Positions 1 through 7,212 of a stretch of 8,587 nt of DNA are shown one piece after another. The position numbers and the translations under genes were made by a program. Position 1 is the first letter of the stretch. Every line of letters starts with the position of its first letter. A model generated the notes under the pieces. It was not told the origin of the DNA and did no database searches. It saw only the letters and a list, made by a program, of their open reading frames with translations. Source of the DNA: an uncultured Lachnospiraceae bacterium (GTDB lineage Bacteria; Bacillota; Clostridia; Lachnospirales; Lachnospiraceae); contig CACXFW010000331.1 in the NCBI GenBank assembly GCA_902767065.1, forward strand, positions 1-8,587, given 5' to 3'.

Positions 1-702
1 AGTGACATTCCCAGACAGGAACGTCCTTATGAAAAGTGCGAACGCTTCGGAAGCGGTGCGCTCAGTGATTCAGAGCTTCTGGCCGTTTTGCTTAGATCCG
101 GCGCCGAGGGGATCAGCGCCCTTGAGATGAGTCGTGCGGTTCTTGAGTCTCTTGGCAGCGGCGGCATTGCCAGACTGCACAATATCAGTCTTGAGGATCT
201 TCAGAAGATCCGGGGGATCGGGAAGGTGAAGGCGCTGCAGATTCGCTGCATCGCCGAGCTGTCCAAAAGGATCGCACAGGCGAAGATCGGCGCGGAAGAC
301 GACCTGGTTTACGATAATCCGGAAGTCATCGGATCCTATTACATGGAAGAGATGCGCCATGAGATGCAGGAGATCGTTCTGGTCCTGTGCCTGAGCAGCA
401 AGGGGAAGCTGCTTGGCAGAAAGGTCATTTCCAGAGGAAACGTGAATACCGCGATCCTTCATCCCAGGGAGATCTTTATCGAAGCTTTGTCCCGCCAGGC
501 CGCTTCCATCATTCTTCTGCATAACCATCCCAGCGGGGATCCGACTCCGTCCGCCGAGGATATCGCGGTCACGAAGAAGATCGCAGATGCCGGAGAGATG
601 ATCGGAATTCCGCTGACAGACCATCTGGTGATCGGCGACAGAACCTTCGTCAGCATGCGCATGTCGCGTCTTCTTGGTTCTGAATCAAGGAAGGCGGGAT
701 AA
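1..702 (+). CDS. radC: RadC family JAMM/MPN-domain protein, 5' partial
   Basis: RadC family protein (UPF0758). Historically called a DNA repair protein, but its biochemical role is not settled. The reading frame is open from the first base of the window and 233 codons are present. The N-terminal match (RPYEKCERFG, then LSDSELLAVLLRSG) suggests that only a few codons are missing upstream. Visible parts: an N-terminal helical region, a helix-hairpin-helix-like segment near residues 61-80 (LQKIRGIGKVKAL), and a C-terminal MPN domain from about residue 103. The MPN domain carries the metal-binding JAMM signature HNHPSGDPTPSAED from residue 174, with both histidines and the later aspartate intact, so the metal site looks functional. 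It lies upstream of mreB, a common arrangement in Clostridia. It is separated from mreB by 110 bases, so it may or may not share the transcript. Numbering counts from the first codon in the window. Confidence 0.95.
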   Translation, partial: SDIPRQERPYEKCERFGSGALSDSELLAVLLRSGAEGISALEMSRAVLESLGSGGIARLHNISLEDLQKIRGIGKVKALQIRCIAELSKRIAQAKIGAEDDLVYDNPEVIGSYYMEEMRHEMQEIVLVLCLSSKGKLLGRKVISRGNVNTAILHPREIFIEALSRQAASIILLHNHPSGDPTPSAEDIAVTKKIADAGEMIGIPLTDHLVIGDRTFVSMRMSRLLGSESRKAG

Positions 703-812
703 TGGCTGCGAGGCGATCTGCCGCGAGATGCCATTGAAGTCTTTCCATCGGCAGTGAATTCCGTTCGCGGAGATCAGAATAAGGGGCAGCCTGAAAGGCA
801 GAACAGACATAC
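703..812 (+). promoter_or_regulatory. radC-mreB intergenic region with possible structured leader
   Basis: A 110-base gap before mreB. An imperfect inverted repeat pairs GATCT-G-CCGCGA (715-726, one bulged G) with TCGCGGAGATC (765-775), giving an 11-bp stem around a 38-base loop. A second pairing, CTGCCG (718-723) with CGGCAG (749-754), uses the same left arm and so excludes the first. No T-tract follows position 775, so this is not a standard intrinsic terminator. I found no convincing -35/-10 pair; TTGAAG at 734-739 lacks a partner at the right distance. The pairing is seen in the sequence. A role as a leader, attenuator or processing site is inference. Confidence 0.35.
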
Positions 813-1814
813 ATGTTTTTTTCGAATATGATCGGGGTGGACCTTGGCACGGACACACTGAAGCTGCGCGACAAAAGCGGGGACAAGTTCATGGAGAGCC
901 GCAACATGATCGCGCGGCGCGGCAGAAAGATTCTGGCAATCGGCAATGAGGCTTACCTCATGTACGAGAAGAATCCGACTTCCGTCCAGGTCGTGCGCCC
1001 CATGACGGGAGGCGTCATAGCCTCCGCTGAGGACATGGAGAGTGTGCTGACCTACACGCTCCGGAAATTTACCACCTTTTCCCAGAAAAGTGCGGGAATC
1101 TGCATCGCGGTGCCATCCCAGGTAACCCCTGTGGAACAGCGCGCTTTTTATAATGTCTGCAACTCGACCTTAAGTCCCGGCAGGGTCCATCTTGTCGAAA
1201 AAGGGATCGCAGACGCGGTTTCCATCGGTCTTCCCGTGCTGGGGCCGGAAGGGCACATGGTCGTAAACATCGGTGCGGATACGACGGAGATTTCCGTCAT
1301 TTCCGACGGGAAGGTCATCATCGGCAGGACGCTGAAGGAAGGCGGCTTTACACTGGATGACGATATCGTCACAATGGTGCGCCGCAAGTTTAACATCGGC
1401 ATCGGCCGGCGGACCGCGGAAATGCTCAAGAACAACCTGGCATTTATGATCAATGGCCCCAGGCTTGAGCAGAAGGTCTTTGGAATCCATACGCTTTCCG
1501 GCCTGCCGAAGTCTGATATGATCCCGGCCCTTGCCGTTTCCGTCGCCGTCCTTGCCGCGATCGACCGGATTGTGGATGAGGTAAAGCAGGTGGTCGACCG
1601 TACGCCTCCGATGCTGCGCCAGGACATTTTCCGCGAAGGAATCTTCCTGACTGGAGGCGTATCTTTGATCCAGAATCTGCCGATGTATCTGCAGAAAGAG
1701 ATCTCTCTTCCGGTCTACCACATACAGGATCCGAAGAATTCCACGATCCGCGGACTCATCACCATGATCAACCAGAAGGAGCTGCATTCCCTGATGCGCT
1801 CACCCAGAAGATAA
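813..1814 (+). CDS. mreB: MreB-like actin-family rod-shape protein, divergent ATP site
   Basis: Actin-fold cytoskeletal protein of 333 aa, the usual MreB length. MreB forms membrane-bound filaments that direct the wall-elongation machinery. Family features: phosphate-1 loop IGVDLGTDTLKL (residues 7-18), IAVPSQVTPVEQRAF, the IGRRTAE segment, RTPPMLRQDIFREGI, and the adenosine-loop motif LTGGVSLI. Departures from canonical MreB: the LIEEP motif reads LVEKG, putting Lys130 where the catalytic glutamate should be; the phosphate-2 loop IGGGTTE reads IGADTTE (153-159); and the usual PSVVA near the N-terminus is replaced by NMIAR. ATP may still bind, but hydrolysis is doubtful. The ATG at 813 is chosen because it precedes the full first beta strand. 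AAAGG at 794-798 is a weak, rather distant ribosome site, and ATG 828 has no better one. Position directly before mreC and mreD supports the shape-protein call. I recall similar substitutions in other Lachnospiraceae MreB proteins but could not check. Confidence 0.88.
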   Translation: MFFSNMIGVDLGTDTLKLRDKSGDKFMESRNMIARRGRKILAIGNEAYLMYEKNPTSVQVVRPMTGGVIASAEDMESVLTYTLRKFTTFSQKSAGICIAVPSQVTPVEQRAFYNVCNSTLSPGRVHLVEKGIADAVSIGLPVLGPEGHMVVNIGADTTEISVISDGKVIIGRTLKEGGFTLDDDIVTMVRRKFNIGIGRRTAEMLKNNLAFMINGPRLEQKVFGIHTLSGLPKSDMIPALAVSVAVLAAIDRIVDEVKQVVDRTPPMLRQDIFREGIFLTGGVSLIQNLPMYLQKEISLPVYHIQDPKNSTIRGLITMINQKELHSLMRSPRR

Positions 1815-1822
1815 TTTGCCTT

Positions 1823-1827
1823 GAGGA
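1823..1827 (+). promoter_or_regulatory. Ribosome binding site of mreC
   Basis: GAGGA lies 8 bases before the ATG at 1836. It overlaps an alternative in-frame TTG at 1821, so it favours the ATG start and argues against the five-codon-longer version. Confidence 0.65.
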
Positions 1828-1835
1828 TACCCAAC

Positions 1836-3002
1836 ATGAATCAGAACCGCAGGAAGGGCAAGACGACCCTGATTATCCTTTCACTGATCTGCATCGCGCT
1901 GATCGGAATCTCGATCGCAGGCTCGAGAGCGATCAGTCCGCTCACCGGTTTTACCGGAATGATCATTACCCCGATCCAGAAGGGGATGAACCAGGTGGGC
2001 GCGTTTTTGTCAGGCTTTTCCGACAATATGACGGATGCGGCCTCGCTCCGGGAGGAAAACGCCCAGCTTCAGACACAGGTGGATAATCTGAAAGCGGAAA
2101 ACTCCAAGCTGGTCCTGAACAAAGAGGAGCTTGACCGGCTCCAGAACCTTTTGGAGCTGAAGGAGCAGTATTCGGATTATGACACCGTGGGAGCGCATGT
2201 GATCTCGAAGGGTTCCGGAAACTGGTTTACCACCTTTACGATCGATAAGGGGACAGATGACGGTATCCAGGTTGACTGTAACGTCCTGGCCGGCGCTGGC
2301 CTTTGCGGGATCGTGACGCAGGCGGGGCCGAACTGGTCAAGAGTGCGCGCGATCACGGACGATGATTCCAATGTTTCAGCCATGATCTCAACTACCAGCG
2401 ATACCTGTATCATTGCAGGGAATCTTCAGCTGATCGACGAGGGAACCCTGTCACTGGTTAAGCTGACGGACGATAACAACCATGTACATGTCGGCGATAA
2501 AGTCGTGACAAGCAACATCTCCGAAAAGTATCTTCCGGGAATCCTGATCGGATATATCTCGGAGCTGAACAACGACGCGAACAACCTGACCAAATCGGGA
2601 ACGGTCAATCCTGCAGTCGATTTCCGTCATCTTCAGGAGGTTCTTGTAATCCGGACACGTAAGGAATACATTCCCAGCGAGGGAGAGGTTCCGGAGTCCG
2701 TCAGAGGATCTTCGGATACCACCACGCTCACCGCACCGCGCGCGGAAAACACAGGTGCCGGCACGGAGGATGACACACACAAGTCTCCGGAAGACGCTTC
2801 TCCGGACGGCGAAGGACAGGAAGCGGCCTCATCGCCAGATGGCGGAGGACAGGAAGCGGCCTCATCGCCGGATGGCGGAGGGCAGGAAGCGGCTTCATCG
2901 CCAGATGGCGGAGGGCAGGAAATGGCTTCTTCACAGAATGATGAAGGACAGGCTTCTTCGCAGGAAGATGCCGGTCAGGCTCAGGAAGGAGAGGGACAGT
3001 GA
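1836..3002 (+). CDS. mreC: Rod shape-determining protein MreC with repeat-bearing C-terminal extension
   Basis: Bitopic scaffold protein of 388 aa that links the cytoplasmic MreB filament to the extracellular parts of the elongasome and activates PBP2. Visible layout: a short basic N-terminus; one transmembrane helix at about residues 11-33; a coiled coil at about 70-115 rich in E, L, Q and N (LREENAQLQ, LKAENSKL); then the beta-barrel MreC core from about 120 to 278, with GSGNWFTTFTIDKGTDDGI and a terminal VLVIRTRKEY. The core is followed by about 110 residues of low-complexity sequence rich in E, D, G, Q and S, which should lie outside the membrane. This tail contains four 11-residue tandem repeats and is not part of standard MreC. 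ATG 1836 is preferred over TTG 1821 because GAGGA sits 8 bases before it. The stop overlaps the mreD start by 4 bases (GTGA), indicating translational coupling. Confidence 0.93.
   Translation: MNQNRRKGKTTLIILSLICIALIGISIAGSRAISPLTGFTGMIITPIQKGMNQVGAFLSGFSDNMTDAASLREENAQLQTQVDNLKAENSKLVLNKEELDRLQNLLELKEQYSDYDTVGAHVISKGSGNWFTTFTIDKGTDDGIQVDCNVLAGAGLCGIVTQAGPNWSRVRAITDDDSNVSAMISTTSDTCIIAGNLQLIDEGTLSLVKLTDDNNHVHVGDKVVTSNISEKYLPGILIGYISELNNDANNLTKSGTVNPAVDFRHLQEVLVIRTRKEYIPSEGEVPESVRGSSDTTTLTAPRAENTGAGTEDDTHKSPEDASPDGEGQEAASSPDGGGQEAASSPDGGGQEAASSPDGGGQEMASSQNDEGQASSQEDAGQAQEGEGQ
2799..2930 (+). repeat. Four 33-bp in-frame tandem repeats in the mreC 3' end
   Basis: Four consecutive 33-base units start at 2799, 2832, 2865 and 2898 and encode the 11-residue unit SPDGGGQEAAS (MreC residues 322-365). 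Unit 1 has Glu for one Gly, and unit 4 has Met for one Ala. Comparing the four units by codon column, six columns vary only synonymously, two vary in the amino acid, and three are invariant. A decayed fifth unit (SQNDEGQAS) and further Gln/Glu/Gly-rich sequence continue to the stop codon. Confidence 0.93.
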
Positions 3003-3496
3003 AAAGAAAGCTGCTGATCGGCCTTCTGTGTTTTCTCGCTTCCATGCTGCAGACAACACTGATGCCCTATGTGGCGGTTGCGTCAATCCGGCCCAATCTT
3101 CCCGTGATCCTGACCGCGTCCTTTGCATTGATGTGCGGAAGCCGGACAGGGGCAGTCATCGGGTTTTCCACCGGCATCCTGCTGGATCTGTTCGGCGGGG
3201 GCATTCTTGGATTCTATGCCCTGATCTATACCTGGATCGGGTACGTGGCCGGGTACTCCTACCGGATCTTTTACGATGACGATATCAAAACGCCGCTCCT
3301 TCTGATCGGGATCTGTGACATCGTCTACGGACTGTGCCAGTATGTGACAACCTTCATGATCCGGGGCAGAATCAACGTGTTCTTCTACCTGGGACGCGTG
3401 ATCATACCGGAGATGATCTATACCGTCATCTTCGCGGTATTTTTGTATCAGCTCAATTATTACGTGAACAAAAAGACGACCCGGACATACTTCTGA
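2999..3496 (+). CDS. mreD: Rod shape-determining membrane protein MreD
   Basis: Small integral membrane protein of 165 aa, the usual MreD size, and part of the MreBCD-PBP2-RodA elongation complex. It is hydrophobic almost throughout, with several predicted transmembrane helices: one at the N-terminus (LLIGLLCFLASMLQT), a central pair around a GFSTGILLDLFGGGILGFYAL stretch that resembles the conserved MreD core, then two more near the C-terminus. It ends with a short basic cytoplasmic tail. The start is GTG at 2999, inside the mreC stop codon (4-base overlap), with a purine-rich AGGAAGGAG just upstream within the mreC coding sequence. Position between mreC and mrdA strongly supports the call, because MreD sequences are poorly conserved. 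The exact number of membrane spans cannot be fixed by eye. Confidence 0.88.
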   Translation: MKRKLLIGLLCFLASMLQTTLMPYVAVASIRPNLPVILTASFALMCGSRTGAVIGFSTGILLDLFGGGILGFYALIYTWIGYVAGYSYRIFYDDDIKTPLLLIGICDIVYGLCQYVTTFMIRGRINVFFYLGRVIIPEMIYTVIFAVFLYQLNYYVNKKTTRTYF

Positions 3497-3517
3497 CCGT
3501 ATCCACGGATCGCTTCC

Positions 3518-3522
3518 GGAGG
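3518..3522 (+). promoter_or_regulatory. Ribosome binding site of mrdA, supports TTG start
   Basis: A perfect GGAGG core lies 8 bases before the TTG at 3531. The next in-frame ATG (3582) would remove the basic cytoplasmic N-terminus directly before the membrane anchor. The TTG start is therefore well supported. Confidence 0.75.
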
Positions 3523-3530
3523 AACAAAGC

Positions 3531-6425
3531 TTGAATCCGAAGAAAAGAAGAAAATCATCATCCGAATCGCTCAGGGGCAGAATGATCATTTTGCTCATCG
3601 TGTTCCTGGTTCTGTTCTCACTGATCGTTTCACGTCTGTTCACGCTGCAGATCCTGAACGGGGAAACCTATGAAAATGACTTTACGCTCTCGATCGAGAA
3701 GAAGAAAATACTGAAGTCCACGCGCGGTGAGATCTTTGACCGCAACGGGAATCTTCTCGCCTACAACGAGCTCATATACGAAGTCACTTTTGAAGACAAG
3801 GGAAGCTATGCAGACAGTGCTGCGCGCAATCTGGCGCTGAACGGAATCCTGTACACCGCAATCCGGATCATCGAATCGCACGGGGACAGCACCTGGCGCA
3901 ATTTCCGCATCGCGCTCGACGCAAACGGAGATTACGTGTATACAGTCAAGGGTTTTAATCTGTCCAGGTTCAAGGCCGACTTCTTCGGATACCGGACCAT
4001 TGACGAGATGACTCCCGAGGAGGCGGAGATCTCCGCACCGGACCTTGTCGCACTCATGTGCTCAGATAAATACTATGGAATCAATTCCGAAAAGAACACC
4101 CCCCAGGATCTTGCGAGGTGGGATATGCCCGAAACGCTTCCGCCGGACAAGGTGCTGCAGCTGTGCCAGTTCCGGTCTACGCTTCAGGCAAACGCGTATC
4201 AGAGGTATAATTCGATCACGATTGCAAGGGATGTGAAAGACGAGACGGTCTCCCAGCTTCTGGAAAACACCGGGATCCTTCAGGGGATCAATGTAACCGA
4301 GAGCTACAAGAGAGTTTACAACGACGCTTTGTATTTTGCTCCGATCATCGGATACACCGGCCAGGTCTCAGCGGAAGAGCTGAAGGATCTCAGGGAACTG
4401 GACTCTTCCTACGATTCCAATGATGTCGTCGGAAAGGTCGGGCTCGAAAAGAAGATGGAAACGGATCTTCAGGGACAGAAGGGATCGGAGACCATCTATG
4501 TCGATAACCTGGGACGGACGCTGGAGGTTTCCTCCGTGACGCAGCCGCAGGCAGGCAATTCTCTCTACCTGACACTGGATTCGGACCTTCAGAAGGCGTG
4601 CTATCATATTCTGGAAGAGTATATCGCGGGCATTCTCTGGGCCAATATCGCGGACACCGAGTCGATTGAGACGGAATGGATCCAGTCTGCGGACGAAGTC
4701 TTCATTCCGGTCTATGACGTTTATTATTCCCTGTTTGAGAACAATGTCCTCAGCGTGGAACATCTTTCTGACCCGGATGCCTCAACCAATGAAAAAAATG
4801 TCTACGCGGCATTCCAGGAGAAAGCAGCCTCGATCTTTGCCGAGATCAAGGATCAGCTGACGAGGGACGATCCTGCGCCCTATAAGGAACTTTCCGATGA
4901 AATGAAGGTCTACCAGTCCTATATCGTCAATAACATGCTGCCTCAGACGGGGATTCTGAATGAAGAAGCCATCGACAAGTCTGACCTGACTTATAAGGCA
5001 TGGGCGGAAGAGGAGACGATCAGTCTGCAGGAGTTTCTGACCTATGCGATCTCCAGCAACTGGATCGATGTCAACGGAATCACCGAGAGCATGGATTATC
5101 TGGATTCCACGGAGGTCTACACGGCTCTTGCGGATTTCATCGCCAGATACCTCGGATCGGATTCGAATTTCTGTAAAAGAGTGTTCCGGTATATGCTGAT
5201 GGCGCATGAACTGAACGGTGCGCAGGTCTGTCTTCTGCTGTTTGACCAGGGCGTCCTGGAAATGAACATCTCCGATTATGACCGGCTGTCAAACGGCTCT
5301 TTGAGCGGATATGATTTTATCCGGGACAAGATCTACAATCTGCAGATTACGCCGGCCCAGTTGGCGCTCAATCCATGCTCCGGCGCAATCGTTGTCACCG
5401 ACCCTGATGACGGGACCGTGAGAGCCTGTGTAACATACCCGAGCTATGACAGCAACCGTCTGGTCAATGAGATGGATAACGATTACTACAACAAGCTGGT
5501 GACGGATCTTTCGAGCCCGTTCTACAGCCGCGCCACCCAGGAACTCCTGGCTCCCGGCTCCACCTTCAAGCCCGTTGCGGCAACCGCCGGGGTGGCCGAA
5601 GGAGTTCTCGGCGTGACAGAGCAGCTGTACTGTACCGGAGAGTTTGACGGAGTCGATCCTCCTGTCAAGTGCTGGATCTCCCCGGGAGCCCACGGGTCAG
5701 AAATGCTCTCTGACGGAATCAAGAATTCCTGTAACTTTTTCTTTAATACGATCGGGTTCCGTCTTGCGTCGGTCGATGGAGAATACGACGATAACAGCGG
5801 TGTCGAGCGTCTTAAGAAATATGCTTCCATGTATGGACTGGATTCCGCTTCAGGAATCGAGGTTCCGGAATCATCCCCGCACCTTCTGACTTACGACGCG
5901 GTCCGCGGTGCGATGGGGCAGGCCGACAACGCTTACACGGTTTCCCAGCTTTCCCGGTATGTGATGACCCTCGCGAATTCAGGACAGTGTTACGATCTGA
6001 CTCTGATCGACAAGATCACGGATTCGAACGGCAATACGGTAAAGGAATTCGAACCGGTTCTGCACAGTGAGCTGAAGCTGTCCGGCGAACTGTGGGACGC
6101 GATTCACACCGGCATGCGCCAGGTGGTCCTGAATCATGATTCCTTCCATGACTACAACATGGAAGGCGGAGTTGCCGTCTCCGGCAAAACCGGAACCGCG
6201 CAGGAGGTTGTCACGAAGCCTAACCATGCACTGTTCATCGGATATGCGCCTTCCGAGGCCCCCGAGATGGCTCTCGCCTGCAGAATCGCCTATGGCTATA
6301 CCTCGGCGAACACTGCCGCGATGGCAAGGGATGTGATCAACTATTATTTTAAGCAGAAGGACACCTCGGAGCTGATCCCCGGACACGCGATCCAGGTTAC
6401 GGCAGGAAATACACGGACAGACTGA
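3531..6425 (+). CDS. mrdA: Penicillin-binding protein 2, class B peptidoglycan transpeptidase, with large insertion
   Basis: Class B PBP of 964 aa that cross-links peptidoglycan during elongation, working with the glycosyltransferase RodA. Layout: a basic N-terminus (NPKKRRKSSS), a membrane anchor at about residues 19-36, and the N-terminal dimerisation/pedestal region with RGEIFDRNG (65-73), VGKVGLEK and the LTLDSDLQ segment ending near 354. The C-terminal transpeptidase domain begins around GAIVVTDPDDG (618). All three catalytic motifs are intact: STFK with nucleophile Ser677, SCN at 733-735, and KTG at 886-888. Between LTLDSDLQ and GAIVV there are about 240 extra residues, which explains the length compared with about 630 aa for E. 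coli PBP2. The TTG start is supported by GGAGG 8 bases upstream. It lies 34 bases after mreD and ends one base before minC. The presence of rodA and mreCD in the cluster favours PBP2 over the division-specific PBP3/FtsI. Confidence 0.93.
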   Translation: MNPKKRRKSSSESLRGRMIILLIVFLVLFSLIVSRLFTLQILNGETYENDFTLSIEKKKILKSTRGEIFDRNGNLLAYNELIYEVTFEDKGSYADSAARNLALNGILYTAIRIIESHGDSTWRNFRIALDANGDYVYTVKGFNLSRFKADFFGYRTIDEMTPEEAEISAPDLVALMCSDKYYGINSEKNTPQDLARWDMPETLPPDKVLQLCQFRSTLQANAYQRYNSITIARDVKDETVSQLLENTGILQGINVTESYKRVYNDALYFAPIIGYTGQVSAEELKDLRELDSSYDSNDVVGKVGLEKKMETDLQGQKGSETIYVDNLGRTLEVSSVTQPQAGNSLYLTLDSDLQKACYHILEEYIAGILWANIADTESIETEWIQSADEVFIPVYDVYYSLFENNVLSVEHLSDPDASTNEKNVYAAFQEKAASIFAEIKDQLTRDDPAPYKELSDEMKVYQSYIVNNMLPQTGILNEEAIDKSDLTYKAWAEEETISLQEFLTYAISSNWIDVNGITESMDYLDSTEVYTALADFIARYLGSDSNFCKRVFRYMLMAHELNGAQVCLLLFDQGVLEMNISDYDRLSNGSLSGYDFIRDKIYNLQITPAQLALNPCSGAIVVTDPDDGTVRACVTYPSYDSNRLVNEMDNDYYNKLVTDLSSPFYSRATQELLAPGSTFKPVAATAGVAEGVLGVTEQLYCTGEFDGVDPPVKCWISPGAHGSEMLSDGIKNSCNFFFNTIGFRLASVDGEYDDNSGVERLKKYASMYGLDSASGIEVPESSPHLLTYDAVRGAMGQADNAYTVSQLSRYVMTLANSGQCYDLTLIDKITDSNGNTVKEFEPVLHSELKLSGELWDAIHTGMRQVVLNHDSFHDYNMEGGVAVSGKTGTAQEVVTKPNHALFIGYAPSEAPEMALACRIAYGYTSANTAAMARDVINYYFKQKDTSELIPGHAIQVTAGNTRTD

Positions 6426-6426
6426 T

Positions 6427-7212
6427 ATGCAGTACTCATCAATCGAACTGAAGAGCTCACAGTATACGCTGACGCTGGTCATGGATCCCACCAGCGACTT
6501 TGAGACGATCCTTTCTGATGTCACGAAGAAGTTCCAATCCAGCGCCAGGTTTTTCCGAGGCGCGCAGATGGCGCTGGAATTCAGGGGAAAAGAGCTTACG
6601 CCAAAGCAGCAGTCCGCCATCGTTTCCGCCATCACAAAAAGCTGCTCCCTGGAAATCATCTGCATCCTGGAAAAAGAAGAGGATGTGGAAAATGCGCAGT
6701 ACAGGGCGATCACACAGGTTCTGAAGGAACACCGTCAGGAAAGTCCCAAGAATCCATCGTTGACGGACTGCGACCGGACAGATTCAACGCTGCAGGGGGA
6801 ATTCTCCGGTCAGGCAGCCCTTGCGGATGTCCTGAGCGGAAGCGTAAGGAACGCTCAGAAGGTGATCAGCGACCGCTCCGTCCTGATTCTCGGGGACGTG
6901 GAACCGCGCGCCGAGGTCAGCTGCGCCGGAAGCATCTTTGTGGCCGGATGCGCGCTTGGAACGCTTCGGGCCGGAATCGGGATGAATCCGCACAGCTTTG
7001 CCGCAGCTCTGGTTCTGAAGCCGCAGAACCTTGAGATCTGCGGACACAGGGGGATCTCCGGAATCCGGAAAAAAACGATGGATGACAGCTACACGATCTC
7101 TCCCCAGGCAGCCTACGTGGAAGACGGGCACCTGAAGGTGACCGCAATTTCCGGGAAGATGTGGAGCCATCTTTTCCTGAAACACAAGGAAACTGCGAAA
7201 GATCAGACCTGA
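6427..7212 (+). CDS. minC: Septum site-determining protein MinC (no minD/minE in this locus)
   Basis: Division inhibitor of 261 aa. MinC destabilises FtsZ polymers away from the correct division site and is normally brought to the membrane by MinD. The N-terminal domain (about 1-80) shows the pattern FxxILSDVTKKFQSSARFFRGA followed by LTP and a strand LEIICIL. A charged linker runs to about 130. The C-terminal beta-helix domain contains SVLILGDVEPRAEV, AGSIFVAG and the FAAALVLKPQNLEI segment, all recognisable MinC hallmarks. A further tail carries SPQAAYVEDGHLKV, which resembles MinC ends in Clostridia. Odd points: the RSGQ motif that contacts MinD in E. coli reads RNAQ (141-144), and the MRGRALAG-type segment reads ALGTLRAG, with the first Arg lost. 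It starts one base after the mrdA stop with only a weak AGGAA 18 bases upstream, so coupled translation is likely. minD does not follow. Confidence 0.9.
   Translation: MQYSSIELKSSQYTLTLVMDPTSDFETILSDVTKKFQSSARFFRGAQMALEFRGKELTPKQQSAIVSAITKSCSLEIICILEKEEDVENAQYRAITQVLKEHRQESPKNPSLTDCDRTDSTLQGEFSGQAALADVLSGSVRNAQKVISDRSVLILGDVEPRAEVSCAGSIFVAGCALGTLRAGIGMNPHSFAAALVLKPQNLEICGHRGISGIRKKTMDDSYTISPQAAYVEDGHLKVTAISGKMWSHLFLKHKETAKDQT

Noticed and set aside
734..762. Possible sigma-A promoter (TTGAAG) before mreB
   Set aside because: No acceptable -10 hexamer lies 16-18 bases downstream.
1170..1787. Antisense open frame (205 codons) within mreB
   Set aside because: It is entirely opposite the conserved mreB frame, and its His/Asp-rich translation is typical of a shadow frame.
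1821..1835. Upstream in-frame TTG as an alternative mreC start
   Set aside because: The GAGGA ribosome site overlaps this codon and is correctly spaced for the ATG at 1836.
2755..3279. Alternate-frame, Arg-rich open frame across the mreC repeats into mreD
   Set aside because: Its apparent repeats are only the 33-bp mreC units read out of frame. It overlaps both genes, and the mreC frame is the one where differences are mostly synonymous.
5979..6713. Long antisense open frame (244 codons) spanning the mrdA-minC junction
   Set aside because: It lies opposite two well-supported genes, and its peptide shows no family motif. Long antisense frames are common in GC-rich coding DNA.
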